The position numbers and the translations under genes are program-made. A stretch of 52,719 bases of DNA, from assembly GCA_011742915.1 (NCBI GenBank), contig JAAQTN010000038.1:1-52719 (forward strand), read 5' to 3'. The stretch is from Billgrantia desiderata. Lineage in GTDB: Bacteria; Pseudomonadota; Gammaproteobacteria; Pseudomonadales; Halomonadaceae. This document shows, piece by piece, positions 9,199 to 19,832 of the stretch (its first letter is position 1; each line of letters begins with the position of its first letter). Under the pieces are notes generated by a model. The model saw nothing but the letters and a program-made list of their open reading frames with translations. It did no database searches and was not told where the DNA came from.

Positions 9199-10068
9199 AT
9201 GGCAGCGATCAGCGCTTCCCAGGTCAAGGAGCTGCGCGAGCGTACCGGGCTCGGCATGATGGAGTGCAAGAAGGCACTCACCGAAACGGGTGGTGACATC
9301 GAGCTCGCCATCGAGAACCTGCGCAAGAGCTCCGGTCTGAAGGCCGCCAAGAAGGCCGGCCGTACCGCCGCCGAAGGCACCGTGGTGACCCGTGTCGCCG
9401 CAGACGGCAGCTATGGCGTGGTGGTCGAGATCAACTCCGAGACCGACTTCGTCGCCCGCGACGACAACTTCAAGGCCTTCGCTGACAAGATTGCCGACGC
9501 CTTCTTCGCCGCCAAGAGCGAGGACGTGGCTGCCGTGATGGCCGGCGAACTCGAGAGCGCTCGCGAGCAGCTGGTGCAGAAGATCGGCGAGAACATCGGC
9601 GTGCGTCGCTGCGCCGTCGTCGAGGCACCGGCAGGCGCACTGGTGGGCGAATACGTCCACGGCGGCCGCATCGGCGTGCTCACCGTGCTCAAGGGCGGTA
9701 ACAGCGAAGTGGCCAAGGACGTCGCCATGCACGTGGCCGCGATCAACCCGGCCGTGGCGCTTCCCGAGGACATGCCGCAGGAGCAGCTCGACAAGGAGAA
9801 GGCGATCATCCTGGCTCAGCCCGACATGGCCGGCAAGCCCGAGCAGATCGCCGAGAAGATGGTCGAAGGCCGCCTGAAGAAGTACCTGGCCGAGAACAGC
9901 CTGACCGAGCAGCCCTTCGTCAAGGATCCGAACCAGTCCGTGGCCGAGTTCGTCAAGGCCGCCGGCGGCGAGGTGCTTGGCTTCACCCGCTTCGAAGTGG
10001 GCGAAGGCATCGAGAAGGAAGAAGTCGACTTCGCCAAGGAAGTCATGGAACAGGCTGGCCGTCGCTAA
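9199..10068 (+). CDS. tsf: elongation factor Ts
   Basis: EF-Ts is the nucleotide exchange factor that displaces GDP from EF-Tu. The 289-aa product shows the N-terminal UBA-like helix bundle with [16 protein letters not shown] (about 12-27) and the core signature [11 protein letters not shown] that contacts EF-Tu. An AGAGGTGAA ribosome binding region precedes the ATG. Length and domain order (N domain, two core subdomains, coiled-coil, C module) are normal. Confidence 0.99.
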   Translation: MAAISASQVKELRERTGLGMMECKKALTETGGDIELAIENLRKSSGLKAAKKAGRTAAEGTVVTRVAADGSYGVVVEINSETDFVARDDNFKAFADKIADAFFAAKSEDVAAVMAGELESAREQLVQKIGENIGVRRCAVVEAPAGALVGEYVHGGRIGVLTVLKGGNSEVAKDVAMHVAAINPAVALPEDMPQEQLDKEKAIILAQPDMAGKPEQIAEKMVEGRLKKYLAENSLTEQPFVKDPNQSVAEFVKAAGGEVLGFTRFEVGEGIEKEEVDFAKEVMEQAGRR

Positions 10069-10085
10069 GGTCAGAGGTTCCAGCT

Positions 10086-10120
10086 CGAGAACGGCGTGCG
10101 CGAGAGCGCACGCCTTCTCG
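10086..10120 (+). terminator. long hairpin after tsf
   Basis: An inner perfect 9-bp stem, GGCGTGCGC (10093-10101) with GCGCACGCC (10106-10114), closes a GAGA loop. It is extended by CGAGAA (10086-10091) with TTCTCG (10115-10120) past one bulged C. No T-run follows, so it may be a partial terminator or 3' end-stabilising structure separating rpsB-tsf from pyrH-frr. Confidence 0.55.
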
Positions 10121-10183
10121 TATCCGGCCCCCGCGCCGGACGTAGTAGACTAGCTCATCCCCTTGACGCTATGGAGAGTTGCC

Positions 10184-10945
10184 ATGCCCCCGACCGATCA
10201 CGTCGACAACCCCGCCAAGCCACGTACTGAAAAATCCAAGTACAAGCGCATCCTGCTCAAGCTCTCCGGCGAGGCGCTGATGGGCGAGCACGATTTCGGC
10301 ATCGACCCCCAGGTGCTCGACCGCATGGCGCTGGAGATCGGTCAACTGGTGGGCATCGGCGTGCAGGTCGGTATCGTCATCGGTGGCGGCAACCTGTTCC
10401 GCGGCGCGGCGCTCAATGCGGCGGGCATGGATCGGGTCACCGGCGACCACATGGGCATGCTGGCCACGGTGATGAACGCCCTGGCCATGCGCGACGCGCT
10501 GGAGCGCTCCAACATCCGCTCGCGCGTCATGTCGGCCATCCCCATGAGCGGCGTGGTCGAACACTACGACCGCCGCACGGCGATTCGCTACCTCACCTCC
10601 GGTGACGTGGTATTGTTCTCCGCCGGAACCGGCAATCCTTTCTTCACCACCGATTCGGCCGCCTGTCTGCGCGGCATCGAGATCGACGCCAACGTGGTGG
10701 TCAAGGCGACCAAGGTGGACGGCGTCTACGACAAGGATCCGGTCAAGCACGCCGATGCGGTCAAGTACGATCATCTGAGCTACGATGATGCGCTCGACCA
10801 GAAGCTCGGCATCATGGATTTGACCGCTATCTGCCTGGTGCGGGACCATGACATGCCGGTTCGCGTCTTCAACATGAACAAGCCGGGCGCCCTGCTGAAC
10901 CTGGTGGTGGGCGGCAAGGAAGGCACGCTGATAGACAGAGGTTGA
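10184..10945 (+). CDS. pyrH: UMP kinase
   Basis: PyrH phosphorylates UMP to UDP with ATP and is a hexameric amino-acid-kinase-fold enzyme unrelated to eukaryotic UMP kinases. The 253-aa product has [14 protein letters not shown] near the N-terminus, the GGGNLFRG nucleotide loop, and the [12 protein letters not shown] catalytic segment. I chose the ATG at 10184 because GGAGAG lies 5 nt upstream; an upstream in-frame TTG at 10163 lacks support. The N-terminus before KSKYKRI is about 15 residues longer than some homologues. frr follows after 4 nt. Confidence 0.97.
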   Translation: MPPTDHVDNPAKPRTEKSKYKRILLKLSGEALMGEHDFGIDPQVLDRMALEIGQLVGIGVQVGIVIGGGNLFRGAALNAAGMDRVTGDHMGMLATVMNALAMRDALERSNIRSRVMSAIPMSGVVEHYDRRTAIRYLTSGDVVLFSAGTGNPFFTTDSAACLRGIEIDANVVVKATKVDGVYDKDPVKHADAVKYDHLSYDDALDQKLGIMDLTAICLVRDHDMPVRVFNMNKPGALLNLVVGGKEGTLIDRG

Positions 10946-10949
10946 CACC

Positions 10950-11507
10950 GTGATCAATGACATCCAGAAAGATGCAGAAAGTCGCATGAAGAAGAGCCTC
11001 GAGGCCCTTCATGCCAACTTCAACAAGATCCGTACCGGGCGTGCTCACTCCAGCATCCTCGATTCGGTCACCGTGGACTATTACGGTAGCCAGGTGCCAC
11101 TCAACCAGGTCGCCTCGGTGAACATCGAAGATGCCCGCACCCTCTCCGTGGTGCCCTGGGAGCAGAACATGGTGCCCAAGATCGAGAAGGCCATCATGAC
11201 CTCCGATCTGGGCCTCAACCCGGCGAGCGCCGGCAACGTGATCCGCGTGCCGATGCCGATGCTCACCGAAGAGACCCGCAAGGGCTACATCAAGCAGGCT
11301 CGCGCCGAGGCCGAGAATGCCCGCGTGGCGGTGCGCAACGTGCGTCGCGATGCCAACAACGACATCAAGGCCCTGCTCAAGGAGAAAGAGATCTCCGAGG
11401 ACGAGCAGCACCGTGCCGAAGACGTGATCCAGAAGCTGACCGACAAGTACATCGGCGAGATCGACAAGCAGCTCGAAGTGAAGGAACACGACCTGATGCA
11501 GGTCTGA
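10950..11507 (+). CDS. frr: ribosome recycling factor
   Basis: RRF acts with EF-G to split post-termination ribosomes. The 185-aa tRNA-shaped protein has the expected three-helix domain I (the long helix includes [23 protein letters not shown]) and a small beta domain around [17 protein letters not shown]. The start is a GTG at 10950, preceded by AGAGG 8 nt upstream and lying 4 nt after the pyrH stop. Confidence 0.98.
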   Translation: MINDIQKDAESRMKKSLEALHANFNKIRTGRAHSSILDSVTVDYYGSQVPLNQVASVNIEDARTLSVVPWEQNMVPKIEKAIMTSDLGLNPASAGNVIRVPMPMLTEETRKGYIKQARAEAENARVAVRNVRRDANNDIKALLKEKEISEDEQHRAEDVIQKLTDKYIGEIDKQLEVKEHDLMQV

Positions 11508-11565
11508 GCAGCGCCGGGTGGCACTCCCTGGCCACCCGGACCTCCCACCGCCATTGCGAGACATC

Positions 11566-12342
11566 ATGACGTCAGCGCAGACCTCTGCATCGAAGATGCC
11601 ACCGAAGCCCCCCGGCAACGGCCTGCCGCGCCATGTGGCGATCATCATGGACGGCAACAACCGCTGGGCCCGTGCGCGAGGGCTCTCCGGCATCCGTGGC
11701 CATCATGCCGGCGTCGAAGCCGTGCGGGCAGTGATCCGGCGCGCCGCCGAACGTGGCATCGAGACCCTGACGCTGTTCGCCTTCTCCAGCGAGAACTGGC
11801 GTCGCCCCGAAGCCGAGGTCAGCGCTCTGATGGAGCTGTTTCTCCTCGCGCTCAAGCGCGAGGTGAAGAAACTCCACAAGAACGGCATCCGGCTCTCGGT
11901 GATCGGCGACCGCACCGCCTTCTCCAGCTCGATCCAGAAGCACATCGACAGGGCCGAGGCGCTGACCCGCGACAACCAGCGCATGCATCTGGTGATCGCC
12001 GCCAACTATGGCGGTCGCTGGGACATCGCCACGGCAGCGCGTCGTCTGGCCGAGCGTGCCGCGGCCGGGGAGCTGGACCCGGCCACGGTCGATGAGTACG
12101 CCGTGCAGGACGAACTCTGCCTGGGCGCCGAGGCGCCGGTGGACCTGTGCATCCGTACCAGCGGCGAGCAGCGCATTTCCAACTTCCTGCTGTGGCAGAT
12201 GGCCTACGCAGAACTCTATTTCACCCCGCTGCTGTGGCCCGATTTCGACGGCGATGCCTTCGACCTGGCAGTGGACGACTTCCGCCGGCGGCAGCGCCGC
12301 TTCGGTATGACCGACGAACAGATCGAGGCTGAGGGTGCTTAG
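11566..12342 (+). CDS. uppS: undecaprenyl diphosphate synthase
   Basis: UppS (cis-prenyltransferase) extends farnesyl-PP with eight isopentenyl-PP units to C55-PP, the lipid carrier for peptidoglycan and O-antigen. The 258-aa product has the catalytic IIMDGNNRWARARG motif, the FAFSSENWRRP segment, and RTSGEQRISNFLLWQMAYAE, which binds the IPP diphosphate. It overlaps cdsA by 8 nt. The ATG at 11566 has only a weak upstream GAGA, but the family N-terminus begins shortly after it. Confidence 0.97.
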   Translation: MTSAQTSASKMPPKPPGNGLPRHVAIIMDGNNRWARARGLSGIRGHHAGVEAVRAVIRRAAERGIETLTLFAFSSENWRRPEAEVSALMELFLLALKREVKKLHKNGIRLSVIGDRTAFSSSIQKHIDRAEALTRDNQRMHLVIAANYGGRWDIATAARRLAERAAAGELDPATVDEYAVQDELCLGAEAPVDLCIRTSGEQRISNFLLWQMAYAELYFTPLLWPDFDGDAFDLAVDDFRRRQRRFGMTDEQIEAEGA

Positions 12343-13135
12343 ACAGCGAGTCATTACGGCGGCGTGGCTGGCGCCGCTGATGCTGGCCGGACTGTTCGGC
12401 CTTTCCGGCGGCGCCTTCGCCGCCTTCACCGGGGGCGTCGTGCTGCTGGCCACCTGGGAGTGGACCAATCTGGCCGGGGTCGGAGAGACGACTCGGCGGC
12501 TGGCCCTGGTGGCGGGCATGGCGCTGCTGATGCTCGTGCTGTGGGGAGCAGGCGCCGCACTGTCGGTCGGGTTCCTGTGGCTGGCGCTGGCGGGCTGGCT
12601 GGTCAACCTCTACTGGATCGTTCAGTACCCTGCGCGAAGTGAACAGTGGCAGTCCATGGCCATGCGCCTGGCCATGGGGCTGTGGGTGCTACTGCCGACC
12701 TGGGTCGGCTTCAACGTGCTGCGCGATACCGGCGGCATCTGGCTGCTCTACGTGCTGCTGCTGGTATGGGGAGCCGATATCGGTGCCTATTTCAGCGGCC
12801 GCGCCTGGGGCAGGCGCAAGCTGGCGCCGGCGGTCAGCCCGGGCAAGTCGTGGGAAGGCGTGGCCGGCGGGCTGGCGGTGACGCTGGTGCTGGCGCTGGT
12901 GTTCGCCACTTGGCAGGGGCTGGGTGCGGCGGCCGGCCTGGGGCTGGTCGTGGTCACGGCGATCGTGACGCTGGTCTCGGTGATGGGCGACCTGTTCGAG
13001 AGCATGCTCAAGCGCTTCCGCGGCATCAAGGACTCCAGCAACCTGCTGCCGGGCCATGGCGGCGTGCTCGACCGTATCGACAGTCTGACCGCCGCGGTAC
13101 CGCTGTTCGCGCTGCTCTCGCTCGGAGTGCTGTAA
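12335..13135 (+). CDS. cdsA: phosphatidate cytidylyltransferase
   Basis: CdsA makes CDP-diacylglycerol from phosphatidate and CTP at the inner membrane, the branch point of phospholipid synthesis. The 266-aa integral membrane protein has about seven or eight hydrophobic helices and ends with the family signature [18 protein letters not shown] followed by LDRIDS. The start is a GTG at 12335 inside the uppS stop region (8-nt overlap), so translation is coupled. Confidence 0.96.
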   Translation: MLRQRVITAAWLAPLMLAGLFGLSGGAFAAFTGGVVLLATWEWTNLAGVGETTRRLALVAGMALLMLVLWGAGAALSVGFLWLALAGWLVNLYWIVQYPARSEQWQSMAMRLAMGLWVLLPTWVGFNVLRDTGGIWLLYVLLLVWGADIGAYFSGRAWGRRKLAPAVSPGKSWEGVAGGLAVTLVLALVFATWQGLGAAAGLGLVVVTAIVTLVSVMGDLFESMLKRFRGIKDSSNLLPGHGGVLDRIDSLTAAVPLFALLSLGVL

Positions 13136-13136
13136 C

Positions 13137-14345
13137 GTGGAGCGCCGTGAGGTGAGCGACTCTCGCCGGCAGCAGCGCGTCACGGTGCTGGGGGCGACCG
13201 GCTCCATCGGCACCAGCACGCTGGACGTGATCGCACGCCACCCCGAACGTTACCGGGTGCATGCGCTGACCGCCCACCGCTCGCGCGAGGCGCTGCTGGC
13301 TCAGTGTCAGCGCCATCGCCCCAGCCTGGCCGTGCTCGACGACGAGCGCGACGCAGCCTGGCTGCGCGAGCGCCTGCTGCAGGCGGGTCTGGCGATCGAG
13401 GTACGGGCCGGTCAGCAGGCGCTCAGCGAGGTGGCCAGCGACGCCGAGGTGGACGTGGTGATGGCGGCCATCGTCGGTGCCGCGGGGCTGTTGCCGACGC
13501 TTGCCGCGGTGCGTGCCGGCAAGCGTGTGCTGCTGGCCAACAAGGAGGCCCTGGTGATGTCCGGGGCGCTGTTCATGGACGCCGTGTCGCGCCATGGCGC
13601 CACGCTGCTGCCGATCGATTCCGAACATAATGCCATCTACCAGTGTCTACCACCCGAGCACCGTGGCGGTCTGGCGCGTCACGGTGTGACGCAGCTGCTG
13701 CTGACGGCTTCGGGAGGCCCGTTTCGCGGCTGGTCGCGGGAGCGCCTGGCGGCGGTGACGCCGGCGCAGGCATGCGCTCATCCCAACTGGTCGATGGGGC
13801 GCAAGATCTCGGTGGACAGCGCCACCCTGATGAACAAGGGGCTTGAGCTGATCGAGGCGTGCTGGCTGTTCGATGCCCGGCCGGAGCAGGTGCAGGTGGT
13901 AGTGCATCCGCAGAGCGTGATTCACTCCATGGCGGCCTACAGCGACGGTTCGGTGCTGGCGCAGCTCGGCAATCCGGACATGCGCACGCCGATCGCCTAT
14001 GGCCTGGCCTGGCCGGAGCGGATCGACGCCGGCGTCGAGGCGCTGGATCTGTTCCAGATCGCCCGGCTCGATTTCGAGGCGCCCGACGAGACGGCTTTTC
14101 CCTGCCTGCGGCTGGCCCGAGAGGCAATGCGGGCCGGCGGTACGGTACCGGCAATCCTCAACGGTGCCAACGAGGTGGCCGTCGACGCCTTCCTGGCGGG
14201 GCGTCTGAGCTTTCCGGGGATCGGCGAGCTGGTGGGCGAGATTCTCGCGACGCTGCCGGCGGAGCGCGGCGACGACCTGGAAACCGTGCTCGGTGCCGAC
14301 GCCCGGGCGCGGCAGGCGGCACACACGTGGTTGAATCGGGGCTGA
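13137..14345 (+). CDS. dxr: 1-deoxy-D-xylulose 5-phosphate reductoisomerase
   Basis: Dxr (IspC) is the NADPH-dependent committed step of the MEP isoprenoid pathway, the source of the UppS precursor. The 402-aa product has the dinucleotide motif [17 protein letters not shown], the catalytic metal segment [11 protein letters not shown], and LTASGGPFR. The start is ambiguous: GTG at 13137 and GTG at 13152 each have a GGAG exactly 9 nt upstream. The shorter form begins five residues later, and neither choice alters a known domain. It starts 1 nt after the cdsA stop. Confidence 0.96.
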   Translation: MERREVSDSRRQQRVTVLGATGSIGTSTLDVIARHPERYRVHALTAHRSREALLAQCQRHRPSLAVLDDERDAAWLRERLLQAGLAIEVRAGQQALSEVASDAEVDVVMAAIVGAAGLLPTLAAVRAGKRVLLANKEALVMSGALFMDAVSRHGATLLPIDSEHNAIYQCLPPEHRGGLARHGVTQLLLTASGGPFRGWSRERLAAVTPAQACAHPNWSMGRKISVDSATLMNKGLELIEACWLFDARPEQVQVVVHPQSVIHSMAAYSDGSVLAQLGNPDMRTPIAYGLAWPERIDAGVEALDLFQIARLDFEAPDETAFPCLRLAREAMRAGGTVPAILNGANEVAVDAFLAGRLSFPGIGELVGEILATLPAERGDDLETVLGADARARQAAHTWLNRG

Positions 14346-14390
14346 GCCGCTTTTCGCCGACGACGTAGTAGTCATTTCAAGGAGGCTGTA

Positions 14391-15749
14391 TTGGGCCTGA
14401 TCCAGAACGTGCTGGCCGTCATCGTGGTGCTGGGGCTGTTGATCACCTTCCACGAGTTCGGTCATTACTGGGTGGCGCGCCGCTGCGGTGTCAGGGTGCT
14501 GCGCTTCTCGGTGGGCTTTGGCAAGGCGATCTGGTCCCGTACCGACCGTCACGGGACCGAGTTCGTCGTGGCGGCAATTCCTCTCGGCGGCTACGTCAAG
14601 ATGCTCGACGAGCGCGAGGCGCCGGTACCCGACGATCAGCTCCACGAGACGTTCAACCGCAAGACGGTATGGCAGCGTATCGCCATCGTCGCGGCCGGAC
14701 CGCTGGCCAACTTCCTGCTTGCCATCGTCGCCTACTGGGCGTTGTTCGTCGCCGGCACCACGACGGTGGCACCGGTGGTGGGCGAGGTGGCGCCCGATTC
14801 GCCGGCGGCCCGTAGCGGCCTGCAGAGCGGTCAGGAGATCGTCTCGGTGCAGGGCAATGCCGTACGCTCCTGGGACGAGATCAACCTGCGCCTGATCGCC
14901 CACATCGGGGCCAGCGGCGAGCTGACCATCGATGCGCGTGACGACGCCGGCTCGAGCGCGCAGGAGTACCGCCTGCCGGTGGAGAACTACCTGGTGCGCC
15001 AGGACCCGCCCCAGCCGCTGGCTACGCTGGGCATCACTCCCTGGCAGCCGCGTATTCCCGCGGTGCTGGGGCAGGTGCTGGATGGCCAGGCTGCCGCCGA
15101 GGCGGGGTTGCAACCGGGCGACGAAGTGCTGGCCGTCAACGGGGCGCCAATCGGCGAGTGGATGGACTTCGTCAGCGTGGTGCGGGCCAATCCCGGCGAA
15201 ACGCTGGAGCTCGAGGTGCAGCGTGACGGCGAGCCTCTGACGGTGACGCTCACCCCGGGAAGCCGTGAGCTCGAGACGGGGGGTGCCATCGGCTACGTGG
15301 GCGCCGGGGTGGAACCGGTGGAGTGGCCCGAGGAGTTCCGGCGCGAGATCCGCTACGGTCCCGTGGCCGCCTTGGGTCAGGCCGTCAGCCGCACCGGCGA
15401 GATGACGGTGCTGACGCTGGATGCGATCCGCAAGATGCTGGTAGGCCTGATCTCGCCGACCAATCTTTCCGGACCCATCACCATCGCTCAGATGGCGGGG
15501 GATACGGCACGCACGGGGCTGGAGACCTTCGTCAGCTTCATGGCCTATCTCTCCATCAGTCTGGCGGTGCTGAATCTGCTGCCGATACCGGTGCTTGACG
15601 GTGGCCACCTGCTTTATTATTTCGTCGAAGCCGTCCGCGGCCGGCCGGTATCGGAGCGGGCTCAGGCGCTGGGATTGCGAATCGGGCTGGCGATGGTCGG
15701 CACGCTGATGCTGATGGCGCTCTATTTCGATCTGATGCGTCTCTGGTAG
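14391..15749 (+). CDS. rseP: RIP metalloprotease RseP
   Basis: RseP is the inner-membrane site-2 protease that cleaves RseA to release sigma-E and also clears signal-peptide remnants. The 452-aa product has the zinc motif H21-E-F-G-H25 in the first transmembrane helix, two periplasmic PDZ domains (about 105-200 and 205-290), and the C-terminal membrane motif NLLPIPVLDGGHL. Translation starts at TTG (14391), with AAGGAGG 5 nt upstream. Its position beside bamA and skp fits envelope-stress control of outer-membrane assembly. Confidence 0.97.
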   Translation: MGLIQNVLAVIVVLGLLITFHEFGHYWVARRCGVRVLRFSVGFGKAIWSRTDRHGTEFVVAAIPLGGYVKMLDEREAPVPDDQLHETFNRKTVWQRIAIVAAGPLANFLLAIVAYWALFVAGTTTVAPVVGEVAPDSPAARSGLQSGQEIVSVQGNAVRSWDEINLRLIAHIGASGELTIDARDDAGSSAQEYRLPVENYLVRQDPPQPLATLGITPWQPRIPAVLGQVLDGQAAAEAGLQPGDEVLAVNGAPIGEWMDFVSVVRANPGETLELEVQRDGEPLTVTLTPGSRELETGGAIGYVGAGVEPVEWPEEFRREIRYGPVAALGQAVSRTGEMTVLTLDAIRKMLVGLISPTNLSGPITIAQMAGDTARTGLETFVSFMAYLSISLAVLNLLPIPVLDGGHLLYYFVEAVRGRPVSERAQALGLRIGLAMVGTLMLMALYFDLMRLW

Positions 15750-15754
15750 CGTGC

Positions 15755-15843
15755 GCCTCCAGTTGGAGGCTCAGGGAGGCGGAGCTACGCTCCGCCTTGT
15801 CAGTCACCCGCACATATGTATATGGTGCCTGTCTGTACAGGCA
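15755..15843 (+). promoter_or_regulatory. three hairpins between rseP and bamA
   Basis: Three consecutive stem-loops occupy this gap: GCCTCC/GGAGGC (15755-15770, loop AGTT), GGCGGAGC/GCTCCGCC (15778-15796, loop TAC), and TGCCTGT/ACAGGCA (15826-15843, loop CTGT). The second is followed by TTGT and could act as a weak terminator. A bamA promoter, possibly sigma-E dependent, is expected here but I cannot assign one with confidence. Confidence 0.55.
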
Positions 15844-15871
15844 GGCGGATCAACGCGAGCGAAGCGACTGC

Positions 15872-18214
15872 ATGAATATCAAGACCCTTGGACTGGCGGC
15901 TCTGCTGCTGGCCGGTTCCGGTACGGTGCTGGCCGAATCCTTCGAAGTAACCGACATTCGCGTGGAGGGGCTGCAGCGGGTATCCGCCGCCTCCGTCTTC
16001 AACGCCTTTCCCATCAGTGCACGCGACCGAGTGGATGACCGCGAGCTCGCCGAGGCGGCGCGCAGCCTGTTCGCCACCGGTTTGTTCGACGATATTCAGC
16101 TTGCTCGCGACGGTGACGTCCTGGTGATCCAGGTCGTCGAACGACCGACCATCTCTCGCCTGAACATCAGCGGCAACCGTCGGCTCTCCGAGGAGGATCT
16201 GCGCCGCGGCCTGCGCGAGGGCGGCCTGGCCGAAGGGCAGGTGCTGCAGCTCTCCACCCTGGAGGACATCCAGCGCGAGCTCGAAGGCGTCTATCAGGCG
16301 CAGGGGCGTTACAGCGCCCGGATCGAGACCAACGTGCGCGAGATCGACGAAGGCCGGGTCCAGGTCGATATCGACATCAACGAAGGGGCGGTGGCCAAGA
16401 TTCGTCAGATCAACATCGTCGGCAACCGCCAGTTCAGTGACGACGAGCTGCGCGACGTGTTCGAGCTCAACGACCGGCCCGGGCGCTTCTTCGGCTGGTT
16501 CTCCCGCGACGAGTACTCCCGCGAGGCGCTCGCTGGCGACCTGGAGCGGCTGCGCTCGTTCTACCTCGACCGCGGCTACGTCAATTTCGACATCACTTCG
16601 ACCCAGGTCTCGATCAGCCCCGACAAGTCGCAGATCTTCGTCACCGTCAACGTCGACGAGGGCAGTCAGTACCGCCTGGGCGACGTGCGCTTCGTCGGCG
16701 ATCTGCAGATCGGCGAGCGGGAAGCGCGCAACCTGCTGCAGGTGGAGAGCGGCGAGATCTTCTCACGCAGCAACGTCACCGCTTCCACCGAGGCCCTGCG
16801 CTCGCGCCTGGGCGCCGAGGGTTTCGCCTTCGCTCGTGTCGACGGCATACCCGAGCCGCGCGCCGACGGCTCCACCGTCGATCTGACCATCCGTGTCGAC
16901 CCGGGTCGTCGCGCCTACGTGCGGCGGATCAACTTCATCGGCAACACCACCACCCAGGACGAAGTGTTGCGTCGTGAGATGATTCAGATGGAGGGGGCGC
17001 CGGCTTCCACCGACTCGATCAGCCAGTCGCGCCGTCGCCTGGAGCGGTTGGGCTTCTTCCGCCAGGTCGAGGTGGAAACCCAGCCGGTGGCCGGCGAACC
17101 GGACAAGCTCGACGTCACCTACACGGTGGAGGAGCAGCCCTCCGGTTCGATCTCGGCGAGCATCGGTTTCTCGCAGAGCGCCGGGGTGATCTACGGCGCC
17201 TCGCTGGCCCAGAACAACTTCCTCGGCACCGGTAACCGGGTCAACATCGGCGCCCAGCGCAGCGACACCTTCACCAGCGTCAACTTCGGCTTCACCGACC
17301 CGTACTGGACGCTGGACGGTATCTCGCGCGGCTACAACGTCTTCTATCGCGAGACCGATTTCGAAGACTCGGATATCTCGACCTACTCCACCGACGCCTA
17401 CGGCGCGGGGATCAACTTCGGCTATCCGATCAGCGAGCTGTCGCGCCTCAACTTCGGCGCCAGCATCGAAGACCTGACGGTCAAGACCTATCGCGACACG
17501 GCGTCGGAAATCGTGCGCTACGTCGAGGATCAGGGCGACAATGCCCAGAGCCTCAAGCTCACCGCCAGTTGGACGCGCAACAACCTCAACCGCGGCATCA
17601 TGCCCACCTCGGGCAACTATCAGCGTCTCTCGCTGGAGACCGCCGCGCCGGGTAGCGACGCCGACTATTACAAGCTGCGCGCCCGCGCTCAGCAGCTCTT
17701 CCCGCTCAACGAGGAGGAGACCTGGTCGCTCAAGTTCGGCACCACGCTGGGCTATGCCGACAGCATCGGCAGCGACCCCTATCCGTTCTACGAGAACTTC
17801 TTCGCCGGCGGTCTGGGCTCGGTGCGCGGCTTCACCGCCAACACCCTGGGCGAGCGCACCACGCCGCGCGAGGCCGGTCGCGACCGCACCCTGGGTGGCA
17901 ACGTGCTGATCGAAGGCAGCGCCGAGCTGCTCTTCCCGCTGCCGTTCGTCGAGGATCAGCGCTCGCTGCAGACCGGCTTCTTCCTCGATGCCGGCAACAC
18001 CTTCCTGACCAGCTGCTATCCGATCATGGAAGGCGACGGGCCGTCGAACTGCTCCTCCGGCGTCGACCTGGGCGAGCTGCGCTACAGCATCGGTGTGGGG
18101 CTCTCCTGGCTGACGCCCGTGGGCCCGCTGACCTTCAGCATCGCCGAGCCGCTCAACGACAAGAGCGGCGACAACACCCAGTTCTTCCAATTCTCGCTGG
18201 GACAGACCTTCTGA
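15872..18214 (+). CDS. bamA: outer membrane protein assembly factor BamA
   Basis: BamA is the central beta-barrel of the BAM complex that inserts outer-membrane proteins. The 780-aa precursor has a signal peptide (MNIKTLGLAALLLAGSG, cleaved after LAES or so), five POTRA domains (about 25-425) and a C-terminal 16-stranded barrel with the conserved loop-6 motif VRGF (LGSVRGFTANTLG) and terminal Phe (QFSLGQTF). I chose the ATG at 15872 because it begins the signal peptide; the longer reading frame upstream has no ribosome binding site. skp follows after 25 nt. Confidence 0.98.
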   Translation: MNIKTLGLAALLLAGSGTVLAESFEVTDIRVEGLQRVSAASVFNAFPISARDRVDDRELAEAARSLFATGLFDDIQLARDGDVLVIQVVERPTISRLNISGNRRLSEEDLRRGLREGGLAEGQVLQLSTLEDIQRELEGVYQAQGRYSARIETNVREIDEGRVQVDIDINEGAVAKIRQINIVGNRQFSDDELRDVFELNDRPGRFFGWFSRDEYSREALAGDLERLRSFYLDRGYVNFDITSTQVSISPDKSQIFVTVNVDEGSQYRLGDVRFVGDLQIGEREARNLLQVESGEIFSRSNVTASTEALRSRLGAEGFAFARVDGIPEPRADGSTVDLTIRVDPGRRAYVRRINFIGNTTTQDEVLRREMIQMEGAPASTDSISQSRRRLERLGFFRQVEVETQPVAGEPDKLDVTYTVEEQPSGSISASIGFSQSAGVIYGASLAQNNFLGTGNRVNIGAQRSDTFTSVNFGFTDPYWTLDGISRGYNVFYRETDFEDSDISTYSTDAYGAGINFGYPISELSRLNFGASIEDLTVKTYRDTASEIVRYVEDQGDNAQSLKLTASWTRNNLNRGIMPTSGNYQRLSLETAAPGSDADYYKLRARAQQLFPLNEEETWSLKFGTTLGYADSIGSDPYPFYENFFAGGLGSVRGFTANTLGERTTPREAGRDRTLGGNVLIEGSAELLFPLPFVEDQRSLQTGFFLDAGNTFLTSCYPIMEGDGPSNCSSGVDLGELRYSIGVGLSWLTPVGPLTFSIAEPLNDKSGDNTQFFQFSLGQTF

Positions 18215-18239
18215 TCCGGCTCCTCAAGGAGTAATTTGA

Positions 18240-18746
18240 ATGCGCAAGTTGACGCTCTTTTTGTGCATGGGTCTGTTCGCGGCGTTGTCTGCGCCGGCCT
18301 ATTCGACCGAGGTGGCCGTGCTCGACTGGCGCGGGGCGCTGCTCTCTTCCGATGCCGCCCAGCGCTCGATGCAGCAGCTCGAGAGCCGGCTCGCCGGTCA
18401 GCAGCAGGAAGCGCAGTCGCTGGGGCAGGAGCTGTCCCAGCTGCAGCAGCGCCTGCAGCAGGAGGGCGACAGCCTGCCCGATGATCAGCGGCGTTCGCTG
18501 ATCCAGGAGTTCCAGCAGAAGGGCAGCCGCTTCGAACAGCTGCGCCAGCAGATCATGGAAGAGCAGATGCGCGCCGAGCAGAATTTCCTGCAGGAGGCCG
18601 AGCCCAAGCTGGAGCGGGCCGTGGAGCAGGTGATCTCGCGGCACAACGTGCAGGTGCTGGTGGAGCCACAGGGCGTGCTGCACTCCGAGCGGGACCTGCC
18701 CAACCTCACGGGTGAAGTGATCGAAATACTCAACTCGCTCAATTGA
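18240..18746 (+). CDS. skp: periplasmic chaperone Skp/OmpH family
   Basis: Skp is a trimeric jellyfish-shaped chaperone that holds unfolded outer-membrane proteins for BamA. The 168-aa precursor has a signal peptide (about 1-22, MRKLTLFLCMGLFAALSAPAYS), followed by a mature domain with long Gln/Glu-rich coiled-coil tentacles (about 40-125). AAGGAG lies 9 nt before the ATG. It is placed between bamA and lpxD as in most gammaproteobacteria. Confidence 0.95.
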   Translation: MRKLTLFLCMGLFAALSAPAYSTEVAVLDWRGALLSSDAAQRSMQQLESRLAGQQQEAQSLGQELSQLQQRLQQEGDSLPDDQRRSLIQEFQQKGSRFEQLRQQIMEEQMRAEQNFLQEAEPKLERAVEQVISRHNVQVLVEPQGVLHSERDLPNLTGEVIEILNSLN

Positions 18747-18791
18747 TCCACTCGGCAGCGCACTGCCGAAACGTTGTCGATACGGGTTTCC

Positions 18792-19832
18792 ATGACGCAC
18801 CCTGCTACTCCGCAATACACACTGACCGAGCTCGCCGAGCGGCTCGGTGCACAACTGATCGGCGACGGCAGTCGCCGCATCAGCGGGTTGGCGACCCTCA
18901 AGGAGGCCGGCCCCGACCAGGTGGCTTTCGTCGCCAATCGTTCCTACCTCAAGGACCTCGCCAACTGTCGGGCCGGGGCGGTGCTGCTCCACCCCGAGCA
19001 TGGTGCCGCTTGCCCGGTGGCCCGCCTGGAGCTGGCGAATCCCTATCTCGGCTATGCCCACCTGTCCCAGCTGTTCGACCCGATCCTGGCGGCGCCCGTG
19101 GGCGGTATCCACCCCACGGCCGTGGTGGCGGAGGACGTGGTGCTCGGGGCGCGGGTCGAGATCGGCCCCAACGCCGTGGTCGAAGCCGGGGTGGAGCTCG
19201 GCGACGAGGTGGTGGTGGGGGCCGGCAGCTTCATCGGGGCGGGTTCATGCATCGGTGAGCAATCGCGGCTGCACGCCAACGTTACCGTCTGTCATGGCGT
19301 GACCATCGGCAAGCGGGCCATTCTCCACAGCGGCTGCGTGATCGGCGGCGACGGTTTCGGCTTCGCCCACGACGGCGGTCGCTGGCACAAGATCGCCCAG
19401 CTGGGCGGGGTGGTGCTGGGCGACGACGTCGAGGTGGGCAGCTGTTCCAGCATCGACCGCGGCGCACTGGACGACACCGTGATCGGCAACGACGTCAAGA
19501 TCGACAGTCAGGTGCAGATCGCCCACAACGTGCGTATCGGCGACCACTCCGCCCTGGCCGGCTGCGTGGGCATCGCCGGCTCCACCCGGGTCGGCAGGAA
19601 CTGCATGCTGGGCGGCGGCGTGGGGCTCTCCGGCCACCTGACGATCTGCGACGGCGTGCAGGTCACCGGCATGAGCCTGGTGACCAACTCGATCCACGAG
19701 CCGGGGGTCTACTCGTCGGGTACCGGTGCCATGTCCAATGCCCAGTGGCGCAAGAATGCGGTACGTTTCAAGCAGCTCGACGACATGGCCAGGCGCCTGG
19801 CGCGGCTCGAGAAGCGCGATCAGCAGGGTTGA
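18792..19832 (+). CDS. lpxD: UDP-3-O-(3-hydroxyacyl)glucosamine N-acyltransferase LpxD
   Basis: LpxD adds the second 3-hydroxyacyl chain (N-linked) in lipid A synthesis. The 346-aa product has an N-terminal uridine-binding domain (about 1-100), a hexapeptide beta-helix (about 105-300) with the catalytic His region [15 protein letters not shown], and a C-terminal helix. The ATG at 18792 begins [19 protein letters not shown]; an in-frame TTG 18 nt upstream is less likely. A promoter for the next gene overlaps its stop codon. Confidence 0.96.
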   Translation: MTHPATPQYTLTELAERLGAQLIGDGSRRISGLATLKEAGPDQVAFVANRSYLKDLANCRAGAVLLHPEHGAACPVARLELANPYLGYAHLSQLFDPILAAPVGGIHPTAVVAEDVVLGARVEIGPNAVVEAGVELGDEVVVGAGSFIGAGSCIGEQSRLHANVTVCHGVTIGKRAILHSGCVIGGDGFGFAHDGGRWHKIAQLGGVVLGDDVEVGSCSSIDRGALDDTVIGNDVKIDSQVQIAHNVRIGDHSALAGCVGIAGSTRVGRNCMLGGGVGLSGHLTICDGVQVTGMSLVTNSIHEPGVYSSGTGAMSNAQWRKNAVRFKQLDDMARRLARLEKRDQQG

